The notes beneath the pieces were generated by a model that ran no database searches, was not told the origin of the DNA, and saw only the letters and a list, made by a program, of their open reading frames with translations. A stretch of 64,000 nt of DNA from Synechococcus sp. WH 7803. GTDB taxonomy: Bacteria; Cyanobacteriota; Cyanobacteriia; PCC-6307; Cyanobiaceae. The stretch spans positions 186,001 through 250,000 of the forward strand of contig CT971583.1 in the NCBI GenBank assembly GCA_000063505.1, given 5' to 3'. This document shows, in pieces, positions 49,656-57,213 of this stretch. Every line of letters begins with the position of its first letter. Position 1 is the stretch's first letter. A program made the position numbers and the translations under genes.

Positions 49656-50978
49656 GGTCGTTGACTCCAGGCTCAGCCCAGCGGCGCGGGCCAGTAACTC
49701 CATCGGATGCTGCACCTCCGGCCCGTCCTGTTGCAGGTGGCGGCGCAGTTGCAGGCTGCAGCCGATGTTGGCGCTGGCGATCACGCTGGCGCCGGTGCGG
49801 CTGAGATCCTCCACCTTGAGCTGTCCCAGTTCGGCCGCTTCCTGGGGTTGCACCAGGTTGTAGATCCCGGCACTGCCGCAGCACACCCCCGCTTCCGTAG
49901 CCTCCCGCAGCTGCAGGTCGGGAATGCTGCGCAGCAACGACCGCGGCTCGCTGCTGATGCCCTGCCCATGGATCATGTGGCAGGCGTCGTGATAAGCCAC
50001 GGTGATCGGCAGAGGCTGCAAAGCAGCGCGGAACGACGCCGACAGGCCCCGTGCTGCAAGAAATTCATGCACGTCGAGCACGGGGCAGGAGAAGCTGTTT
50101 TGCTCGTCACCGAGGAGTTCGCCATAGGCCTTCAGCGTGTGGCCGCAGCCCGATGCGGCCACCAGCACGGCTTCGAGCCCCTCGGGTCCTGCGGCCGCCG
50201 CGAAGCTGCGCACCAGATCACTGGCGAGGGAGCGGGTCTGCTCCATCTGTCCCTGGTGATGGCTCACCGCACCGCAGCAGCCCTGGTCGGCAGGGACCAC
50301 CACCTCGAAGCCATTGGCTTGCAAAACAGCCAGGGTGGCTGCATTCACCTGAGGGTCAAAGCAGCGCTGCACGCAGCCCAACACCAGGCCCACGCGGCCG
50401 CGGCGTTCGCCTTGGGCCGCTGTCACCAGCGGGAAGCGATCGGCGAAGCCTTCCGCTGCCAGGGGCGGCAGCAGCGCTTCCATGGCTTCCAGTTGGGGCC
50501 CGAGCAGGCGGGTGAGGCCGCTGCGCCGGATCAGGGTCTGCAGCGGCCCTCCTGCATAGGCCCGCAAGGGGGTGAGCAAAGCGTGCAGGCGGCTGGGGTA
50601 AGGCAGCACTGCCAGCAGCAGCTGCCGGAAGGTCTGTTGCCAGGGGCTGCGCAGCTCCGCGCTGTTCAGTTTCGGCCGGGTGGCTTCGATCAGCTGGTCG
50701 TAGCGCACGCCGGAGGGGCAGGCGCTCACACAGGCGAAGCACCCCAGGCAACTGTCGAAGTGGGACGCCACGGTGGCATCGAGCGCGAGCTCACCCGCTT
50801 CAATCGCTTTAAGGGTGTGGATGCGGCCGCGGGGGGAATCCATCTCCGTGCCGAGCACCCGGTAGCTCGCGCAGGTGGGCAGACAGAAGCCGCAGTGCAC
50901 GCAGGGGTCGGTGACACCGTCTGGCAATCCGGGGAGCCGTGAGGGCGGGGACGTCTCGGAGCTGGAACGGGCGCTCAT
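49638..50978 (-). CDS. glcF: Glycolate oxidase iron-sulfur subunit GlcF
   Basis: GlcF carries electrons from the glycolate oxidase flavin subunits to the respiratory or thylakoid chain. The 446-residue protein has two ferredoxin-type 4Fe-4S motifs, CVHCGFCLPTC (about 26-36) and CLGCFACVSACP (about 75-90). It also has two CCG-type domains, seen in VVPADQGCCGAVSHHQG and EAGVCCGSAGIYN. It is separated from glcE by the acid sugar kinase. Confidence 0.93.
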   Translation of the reverse strand: MSARSSSETSPPSRLPGLPDGVTDPCVHCGFCLPTCASYRVLGTEMDSPRGRIHTLKAIEAGELALDATVASHFDSCLGCFACVSACPSGVRYDQLIEATRPKLNSAELRSPWQQTFRQLLLAVLPYPSRLHALLTPLRAYAGGPLQTLIRRSGLTRLLGPQLEAMEALLPPLAAEGFADRFPLVTAAQGERRGRVGLVLGCVQRCFDPQVNAATLAVLQANGFEVVVPADQGCCGAVSHHQGQMEQTRSLASDLVRSFAAAAGPEGLEAVLVAASGCGHTLKAYGELLGDEQNSFSCPVLDVHEFLAARGLSASFRAALQPLPITVAYHDACHMIHGQGISSEPRSLLRSIPDLQLREATEAGVCCGSAGIYNLVQPQEAAELGQLKVEDLSRTGASVIASANIGCSLQLRRHLQQDGPEVQHPMELLARAAGLSLESTTSADAA

Positions 50979-51011
50979 GCGGGCAGTCTGACGGCTTTCG
51001 CGCCGTGCGGT

Positions 51012-52436
51012 TCAGAACCTCTCGATGATCGCTTCAGCGAAACCGCTGCAGCTCACCGGATCCACTTTGGGTTCCATCAGCCGGGCCAGGTCGTAGGTGA
51101 CCTGCTTGTCGGCGATGGCGGCGCTCAGGCCCTTGGTCACCAGGTCGGCAGCCTCCTGCCAACCCAGGAATTCCAGCATCATCACGCCGCTGAGGATCAC
51201 GGAACCGGGGTTGATGCGATCGAGGCCGGCGTGCTTCGGGGCGGTGCCGTGGGTGGCTTCAAAGATGGCGGCGGTTTCGCCGATGTTGGCGCCGGGGGCC
51301 ATGCCCAAACCGCCCACCATGGCCGCGGCGGCATCGGAGATGTAGTCGCCGTTGAGGTTGAGGGTGGCCAGGATCGAATACTCCTGAGGCCGGGTCTGGA
51401 TCTGCTGGAAAATGCTGTCGGCGATGCGGTCATCCACCAGCACCATCTGCTTCCACTTGCCGCCCCCATGGCTGCTGCCGATGGCGTCGATCACGGCCTG
51501 CACTTCGGCATCGATGTCGGCCTTCTTCTCGGGGGTGAGGCTGTCGTAGCCCGGCTCGATCATGCGGGCATTGGCCTGCACGCTCAGGCCTGGATCCTTC
51601 TCGAGGTTGCCGAGAATCCAGCTCTCCCGCTCGGTGATGCACACGTCGCGGAATTCGGTGGTGGCCAGCTCGTAGCCCCAATCGCGGAACGCTCCTTCCG
51701 TGAATTTCATGATGTTGCCCTTGTGCACCAGGGTGACGTGGCGCTTGTCGCCTTCCAGGCGCAGGGCGTGCTGAATCGCTTTGCGGATGTGGCGCTGGCT
51801 GCCGTGCTTGCTCACCGGCTTGATGCCGATGCCGGAGCCTTCGGGGATCTGGCGTTTGCCCAGCTTGCCGTTGGCGGGGATCACCACCTCGTTGAGGTGC
51901 TTGCGCAGCTCCTGACCAACGGCGTCATCGGCCTCCCACTCCACACCCATGTAGATGTCTTCGGTGTTCTCCCGGTACACAATCACGTCCAGATCCTGGG
52001 GACGCTTGTGGGGGCTGGGGGTGCCCTCGTAATACCGGCAAGGACGTACGCAGGAATACAGATCGAAGATCTGGCGCAGGGCCACGTTCAGCGAGCGGAT
52101 GCCGCCACCCACGGGGGTGGTGAGGGGGCCCTTGATGGCCACGCCGTAGGTGCGGATCGCTTCGAGGGTGTCTTCGGGCAGATACTGATAGGTGCCGTAG
52201 AGGTCGCAGGCCTCATCGCCGGCATACACCTTGAACCATTCAATCGTTTTGGCTCCGCCGTAGGCCTTGGCCACGGCCGCATCCAGCACTTTCTGGGTGG
52301 CAGGCCAGATGTCAACGCCGGTGCCATCACCGCGGATGAAGGGAATGATCGGGTTGTCGGCCACCACGGGTTGGCCGTTCTCGAAGCGGATCGGTGTGCC
52401 CTGGCTGGGGGCGGTGAGCTTCTCGAACTGGGCCAT
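51012..52436 (-). CDS. icd: NADP-dependent isocitrate dehydrogenase
   Basis: Icd converts isocitrate to 2-oxoglutarate, the carbon skeleton for nitrogen assimilation in cyanobacteria. From ATG 52436 it has 474 residues, the cyanobacterial length. Motifs are FIRGDGTGVDIWPAT, the phosphate-binding PVGGGIRSLNVALRQ, VYRENTEDIYMG, LVHKGNIMKFTEG and the C-terminal EATHGTAPKHAG. It diverges from the GT2 gene, 91 bases apart. Confidence 0.98.
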   Translation of the reverse strand: MAQFEKLTAPSQGTPIRFENGQPVVADNPIIPFIRGDGTGVDIWPATQKVLDAAVAKAYGGAKTIEWFKVYAGDEACDLYGTYQYLPEDTLEAIRTYGVAIKGPLTTPVGGGIRSLNVALRQIFDLYSCVRPCRYYEGTPSPHKRPQDLDVIVYRENTEDIYMGVEWEADDAVGQELRKHLNEVVIPANGKLGKRQIPEGSGIGIKPVSKHGSQRHIRKAIQHALRLEGDKRHVTLVHKGNIMKFTEGAFRDWGYELATTEFRDVCITERESWILGNLEKDPGLSVQANARMIEPGYDSLTPEKKADIDAEVQAVIDAIGSSHGGGKWKQMVLVDDRIADSIFQQIQTRPQEYSILATLNLNGDYISDAAAAMVGGLGMAPGANIGETAAIFEATHGTAPKHAGLDRINPGSVILSGVMMLEFLGWQEAADLVTKGLSAAIADKQVTYDLARLMEPKVDPVSCSGFAEAIIERF

Positions 52437-52527
52437 GCTTGATTCGCCGCCTCGCGGCATCACTTGGTGGCGAGCCTATGACTCGAGGTGCAATCCCTAC
52501 AGTTCAAGGGTCCCTGCCGCCCGTCTG

Positions 52528-53484
52528 ATGACGACCCGTAATGGTGTGTGGGTGGTGGCAGCCTGTTTCAACGAAGAGGCTGTGATCGTCCGCTTCATCG
52601 AGCGGGTGCTGGCTGTTCCCGGTGTGGACCATCTGGTGCTGATCGACGATGGCTCCAGGGATGCCACTCGCGATCAGATCCGCACGTTCTTGGCGCAGCG
52701 CCGCAGCCTGGGCGTGCCGGTTCCGGTCACCCTGCTCGAACTCACCCGCAATTTCGGCAAGGAAGCCGCCATGCTCGCGGGCTTGGACCATGTGCGCGAG
52801 CGCTGTGAGGCGGCGGTGCTGATCGACTCCGACCTTCAGCACCCGCCCGAGTTGATCGAGGCCATGGTGTCGGAATGGCGCGCTGGGGCCGAGGTGGTGA
52901 CGGCGGTGCGCGATGACCGCGATCAGGAGTCGCGTTTGAAGGTGCTGAGCGCTTCCTGGTTTTACCGGGTGTTCAACAAGGTGGTGGATTCCATCCAGCT
53001 GCAGGAAGGGGCTGGTGATTACCGCTTGCTGGATGTTGCGGTCGTGGACGCGTTCACCCGCTTGCGCGAGTCAAGCCGCTTCTCCAAAGGCCTGCTGCCC
53101 TGGACGGGCTATCGCAGTGTGGAGTTGCCTTATCAGCGCGTCAGCAGGGTGGGAGGCACGACCTCCTGGAGCCCGCTCAAGCTGATTGGCTATGCCTTCG
53201 ATGGGATTTTTTCCTTTTCCGTGCTGCCTCTCAAGGTGTGGACAGGCCTCGGGGTTCTGGTCTCCGGGATCAGCCTGTTGTATGCGTTGTTAATCGCTCT
53301 GCGTACGGCTCTTGTGGGCCGCGATGTCCCCGGTTACGCCTCCTTGATGGTTGCCGTGCTGTTTCTAGGCGGCATTCAGTTGATCGGTATCGGCGTGCTC
53401 GGCGACTACATCGGCCGCATTTATGTGGAGTCGAAGGCCCGGCCGCACTACTTCATCCGCTCGATTGATCAGGGAGGGGCGTAA
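52528..53484 (+). CDS. GT2 polyprenyl-phosphate glycosyltransferase, GtrB/ArnC-like
   Basis: The 318-residue protein has a GT-A domain (VVAACFNEEAVIVRFIERVL, LIDDGSRDATRDQI, metal motif LIDSDLQHPPEL) and two C-terminal membrane helices (VWTGLGVLVSGISLLYALLI and LMVAVLFLGGIQLIGIGVLG). It ends in GDYIGRIYVESKARPHY. This architecture transfers a sugar to undecaprenyl phosphate at the cytoplasmic face (GtrB, ArnC, FlmF). Its 3' end overlaps the convergent GtrA-deacetylase fusion by 32 bases. The sugar donor is unknown. Confidence 0.93.
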   Translation: MTTRNGVWVVAACFNEEAVIVRFIERVLAVPGVDHLVLIDDGSRDATRDQIRTFLAQRRSLGVPVPVTLLELTRNFGKEAAMLAGLDHVRERCEAAVLIDSDLQHPPELIEAMVSEWRAGAEVVTAVRDDRDQESRLKVLSASWFYRVFNKVVDSIQLQEGAGDYRLLDVAVVDAFTRLRESSRFSKGLLPWTGYRSVELPYQRVSRVGGTTSWSPLKLIGYAFDGIFSFSVLPLKVWTGLGVLVSGISLLYALLIALRTALVGRDVPGYASLMVAVLFLGGIQLIGIGVLGDYIGRIYVESKARPHYFIRSIDQGGA

Positions 53485-54757
53485 GCGTTGCGAGGGCGCG
53501 CCACTCTCTTTGCCGCCAAGGGGAAGCGGCGAAAGCTTGGGAGACCGTAAATCCAGCATCAGCAAGGTTTTGATCCAGGGGAGCACCGGGATGGGCCAGC
53601 AACAGTGGTGCTGTGTGCTGGGCCTTGGCGCCCAGGCTGCTGAGTTCCCTCCAGGCAGCCAGAAGCGGTGCACCCGCCATGTGCCCGGTGAACAGCACGC
53701 CAGCGAACCCCGCGTTGGTGCTCAGTCCGCAGCGCTGAAGGTGGGCTCGCGCACGCCAGCTGAGCAGCTGCAAAATCAACCACTTGAGCAGCCCTGCATC
53801 GCGGCAGGCTTGCCACCAGCAGCGCAAGGGAAGCCCGGTGGGCAAGGGTTCATCGGTGCTGCGCACCCAGGTGATGCCTGCTGAATGAGCACGGTCCAGA
53901 ACAGCCTCGAGCACCACAGGCACAAGGTGGATGTGTTGGTGGCCATCCAGCGCGATGGACCCGTGCCCGCCCAAGGCTTGAAACTGTTTGATTTGCGCGT
54001 CGATTTCGCGTCTCAGTTGGGCAACAACCCTCACGCGCTCTGGATGGCGGCGCGGCAGCAGTGAGAGGAGCAGCCAGGATCCAAAAGACCGGTGCAGATG
54101 GCCTTGGCGATTCACCAGATCGGGAATCAATTCGGGGACAGCACTCGATGGTCCTTCGGTGAGGCAGAGATGGAGACAGAGCTGCAGGGTTGGCCTGTGT
54201 TCCGTCAGGGAACGCCAGGCTTCGGCGCCCTCTGCAGCGGCCGGACCGTTCACCAGAAGACTGGTCCCATCCAGCTGTCCGGCCTTCGCCAGAGCCAAAA
54301 TTGCCGTGTTCGCGGCCTGGCTGAGGCCGAGATCATCGGCATGGCGGAGCGGAATCACGCGTTCCCCCTGGCGGCGCTGCAAGCTGAAGCGGGCAGCTTT
54401 CGACCAGATCAGCGCATTCAGCGCCGTTGGCGTGAACACCAGCACAGCCACTTCAGCGCCAGAGGGGAGCCATCCAGGCAGAGCCAGGGGAAGCACACCG
54501 CTGACGGTGAGGTTGACGACGTACTGAAGGATCAACCAACGGCGGGCGAAACGCTGGCCGCCGGTTTCGGGTTGGAACGTAAAGCGGGAGTGGCCGAGAT
54601 AGCTCGCCAGGGATGCGGCAAGGAAGGCCAGAGGGTTGGCCAGCCATAACGGCATCAGGCCTCCGAGAACCAGCAGTGCCAGCGCATGCACGGCCGCGGC
54701 ACCGACCCCAACCAGTCCGTACAGGCTGAGTCGGGTGCTGAGAGACCTCGGGATCAT
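53453..54757 (-). CDS. GtrA flippase-like domain fused to ChbG/HpnK (YdjC) deacetylase
   Basis: The 434-residue protein joins two families. Residues about 8-125 are a four-helix GtrA domain (LYGLVGVGAAAVHALALLVL, YLGHSRFTF, LILQYVVNLTVSGVLPLALP, ALIWSKAARFSL). Residues about 132-425 are a YdjC/ChbG deacetylase: metal-site D141/D142 in LRHADDLGLS, H196 in LQLCLHLCLTEGP, and H273/H275 in LDGHQHIHLVP. GtrA proteins are thought to flip polyprenyl-phosphate sugars; this deacetylase family removes acetyl from amino sugars. The sequence is continuous with no frameshift. It is convergent with a GtrB-like transferase. Confidence 0.9.
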   Translation of the reverse strand: MIPRSLSTRLSLYGLVGVGAAAVHALALLVLGGLMPLWLANPLAFLAASLASYLGHSRFTFQPETGGQRFARRWLILQYVVNLTVSGVLPLALPGWLPSGAEVAVLVFTPTALNALIWSKAARFSLQRRQGERVIPLRHADDLGLSQAANTAILALAKAGQLDGTSLLVNGPAAAEGAEAWRSLTEHRPTLQLCLHLCLTEGPSSAVPELIPDLVNRQGHLHRSFGSWLLLSLLPRRHPERVRVVAQLRREIDAQIKQFQALGGHGSIALDGHQHIHLVPVVLEAVLDRAHSAGITWVRSTDEPLPTGLPLRCWWQACRDAGLLKWLILQLLSWRARAHLQRCGLSTNAGFAGVLFTGHMAGAPLLAAWRELSSLGAKAQHTAPLLLAHPGAPLDQNLADAGFTVSQAFAASPWRQREWRALATLTPLPDQSSG

Positions 54758-54819
54758 GGTTGCAACCGTAACGGCTGCTGGCGCGGGAGGTCATCAGCAT
54801 TCAACCTGAGAACACTGAT

Positions 54820-55281
54820 GTGAGGCGGGTGAACGCAGCCGATGCCGTGAACAGCGTGGGACTGGTGCAGGCTCTGGCCTCGGCGGTGACGCTTGTTAAG
54901 CAGCGTTTTCCTGCCGCCCGCGCCAATCTCAGCCCCTGGAGGGATGATCCCCAGACCCGTCACTGGCTGGAGGAGGAAACCCTTGATCTCTCCTTTCATT
55001 TTCCTGGCTGGAGTCCACGCCTGGAGTGCCGCAGTCTGCTCCTGCAACTGCGGCTGAAGGGTGTTGCCAAGGGCGATTCCCAGTCGCCTCCTGAGCTCCT
55101 CGGCGTGTTGATGCGAGGCATGACTTTTGATGGTGAGCGCTGGCGTCTGGCGACCATGGGCGATTGGCAGCCAGAGGGCTCCCATCTCCCTCGGCAAGAG
55201 CAGGTTCACCAGTTGCGTGAGATCTGCCGCGAGCTCTTCATTCTTTTTGAGGAATCGGCAGCGTCGGATACGGCGGCGTAA
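54820..55281 (+). CDS. Conserved cyanobacterial hypothetical protein
   Basis: The product is about 153 residues; starts at GTG 54820 or GTG 54829 are both possible and no in-frame ATG is nearby. It has a hydrophilic, probably alpha/beta fold with LHFPGW-like SFHFPGWSPRLECRSLLLQL, FDGERWRLATMGDWQPEG and a helical end (HQLREICRELFILFEE). No signal peptide or membrane helix is visible. It precedes ho1 by 75 bases on the same strand. I do not recognise the family. Confidence 0.72.
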   Translation: MRRVNAADAVNSVGLVQALASAVTLVKQRFPAARANLSPWRDDPQTRHWLEEETLDLSFHFPGWSPRLECRSLLLQLRLKGVAKGDSQSPPELLGVLMRGMTFDGERWRLATMGDWQPEGSHLPRQEQVHQLREICRELFILFEESAASDTAA

Positions 55282-55356
55282 CCCTTCGCAACCCTTTGCA
55301 CCGTCATCACTGAAATCGCTTTTAAGGTTGCTCTCACTGTCCACGAGATCTGTCCG

Positions 55357-56070
55357 ATGTCCGTCGCTCTCGCTTCCCAGCTCCGTGAAGGAACGAAGAA
55401 GTCGCACACCATGGCTGAAAACACCGGATTCGTGAGCTGCTTCCTGAAAGGTGTGGTGGACAAGGGCAGCTACCGCACGCTGGTGGCTGATCTCTATTTC
55501 GTGTACGCCGCGATGGAAGAGGAGATGGCACGGTTGGCCGATCACCCCGTGATCGCCCCCATCGCCTTCAGCGAACTGAACCGCCGTGAGGCCCTCGAGC
55601 AGGATCTGGCCTATTACTACGGGGCTGATTGGCTTCAGCAGATCAAGGCAACCCCTGCGGCTGAGGTGTATGTGGACCGTATCCGCCAGGTGGCCAAAGA
55701 GTCTCCGGAGCTGCTGGTGGGCCATCACTACACCCGCTACCTGGGCGACCTGTCCGGTGGGCAAATCCTCAAGAACATTGCCCAAAAAGCGATGAACCTC
55801 GGCGGGAACGACGGGCTGCACTTCTATTCCTTTCCTGAGATCGCCGACGAGAAAGCCTTTAAGACCACCTATCGCGCTGCGATGGATCAGCTGCCGATTG
55901 ATCAGGCGATGGCCGATCGCATGGTGGAAGAGGCCAACCATGCCTTCCACCTGAACATGAAGATGTTCCAGGAACTGGAGGGCAACCTGGTGGCCGCGAT
56001 CGGCAAGGTGCTCTTCGGCTTCCTCACTCGCCGTCAGCGTGCTGGTAGCACCGAGGCTGTGGCTGCTTGA
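55357..56070 (+). CDS. ho1: Heme oxygenase (biliverdin-producing, ferredoxin-dependent)
   Basis: HO1 opens heme to biliverdin IX-alpha, the first step to phycobilins for phycobilisomes. The 237-residue protein has the proximal His in LREGTKKSHTMAENTG (His17), the distal-helix GHHYTRYLGDLSGGQ and the family's FYSFPEI. Its presence fits a phycobilisome-bearing cyanobacterium. The stop overlaps the TTG start of the following glycosyltransferase (TTGA), so the two may be translated together. Confidence 0.97.
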   Translation: MSVALASQLREGTKKSHTMAENTGFVSCFLKGVVDKGSYRTLVADLYFVYAAMEEEMARLADHPVIAPIAFSELNRREALEQDLAYYYGADWLQQIKATPAAEVYVDRIRQVAKESPELLVGHHYTRYLGDLSGGQILKNIAQKAMNLGGNDGLHFYSFPEIADEKAFKTTYRAAMDQLPIDQAMADRMVEEANHAFHLNMKMFQELEGNLVAAIGKVLFGFLTRRQRAGSTEAVAA

Positions 56071-57134
56071 TTCCATCGGGAGCCGACGCCCAACGCATTC
56101 GGGTTCTGGTGCCAGGCACCGGGACCCGTTTTCGTTGTGGCGGATTGAGCGTTGCCTTGCAGACCGCTCGCTTGCTGTCTGATCTCAGGCCAACGCAGGT
56201 GGTGACCTACCGAGAGCGCAGTGGCTCCGAGCCGTTCCTTGCGGACGTGCTGCGGGCAGAGCCAGCTCCTGGTCAGGGTCTATGGATTGTGAGCTGGGGC
56301 TTTGATGTGCCGGCTCTGCTGCGCCGTCTGCGAGGCCGTGCTGTGCTTTACCAAGCGCACAGCACGGGGTACGGCTTTGACCTTCCCCCTGGAGTTCCTG
56401 TGGCGGCTGTGAGCCGAAACACTCTTGGGTACTGGGGAGATCGTGCTCCACGCAATCCCCTGTTTCTGCTTCCCAATGCCCTGGAGCCGCAATGGTTTGA
56501 ACGCGGGGCGCGCGCGTCCCTCCAGCAAAGGGCGCGGCCCATCGATGTATTGGTGCAGCGGCGCAAAAGCAGCGCCTACGTGCTCCATCAGCTCGTGCCG
56601 GCTCTGCGGGCACAGGGACTGAAGGTTGAGGTTCAGGATGGCTGGGTCGATGATCTTGTGGCGTTGTTTAACAACGCCAGCGTGTATCTCTACGATTCCG
56701 CCGACCACTGGCGTTGTGCAGGTGTCAGTGAGGGGTTCGGCTTGCCACCGCTTGAGGCCAGCGCTTGCGGATGTGTGGTGTTCAGCAGTGTGAACCACGC
56801 ACTCGCCGACATCCTCACCCCTGGGGTGATGGGACATCAATTGGGCTGTGGTTCCCTGCAGCATGATGTGGCCCGCATCAGTGCTGCTGTCGCCCGACCT
56901 GCGGACTGGCGACCCACCCCTTCGGAGATGGAGCGATTGTTGTCTCCTTACAGCGAGGACGCACTGGTAAACGGTTGGCGGCGGGTGCTCAACGAACTGG
57001 ATGCTCTGATGCCCCGCCTTCAGGCTGAGCCCCCCCTGCGATCGGTGCCTCTGGCTGCTTTGCGTCGCCGTCGCTGGCTTGCTGCGGCCCGAAGGGTGGT
57101 CAATCGGTTGCCTGGCTGGCTGCCAGGGCGATGA
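56067..57134 (+). CDS. Glycosyltransferase, GT4-like
   Basis: The 355-residue protein uses a TTG at 56067 overlapping the ho1 stop; an internal GTG near 56108 is another option. The N-terminal half (VLVPGTGTRFRCGGLSVALQ) and the C-terminal nucleotide-sugar site (GVSEGFGLPPLEASACGCVV, then VNHALADIL) are typical of GT-B transferases. The tail is basic. Donor and acceptor are unknown. It opens the surface-polysaccharide locus that runs to the right edge. Confidence 0.82.
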   Translation: MIPSGADAQRIRVLVPGTGTRFRCGGLSVALQTARLLSDLRPTQVVTYRERSGSEPFLADVLRAEPAPGQGLWIVSWGFDVPALLRRLRGRAVLYQAHSTGYGFDLPPGVPVAAVSRNTLGYWGDRAPRNPLFLLPNALEPQWFERGARASLQQRARPIDVLVQRRKSSAYVLHQLVPALRAQGLKVEVQDGWVDDLVALFNNASVYLYDSADHWRCAGVSEGFGLPPLEASACGCVVFSSVNHALADILTPGVMGHQLGCGSLQHDVARISAAVARPADWRPTPSEMERLLSPYSEDALVNGWRRVLNELDALMPRLQAEPPLRSVPLAALRRRRWLAAARRVVNRLPGWLPGR

Positions 57135-57146
57135 AGGGCATCGGCT

Positions 57147-57168
57147 ACACCCTTTAATAAAGGGGTGT
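57147..57168. repeat. Inverted repeat upstream of the ABC exporter
   Basis: ACACCCTTT (57147-57155) faces AAAGGGGTGT (57159-57168) with one bulged G and a three-base loop. It lies in the 79-base gap between the first glycosyltransferase and the exporter. No T-run follows, so a terminator or attenuator role is only possible. Confidence 0.35.
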
Positions 57169-57213
57169 TCAGGGCCAAGTCACTCCACGGATCGTGGTCG
57201 TAGCCATTTGTCG

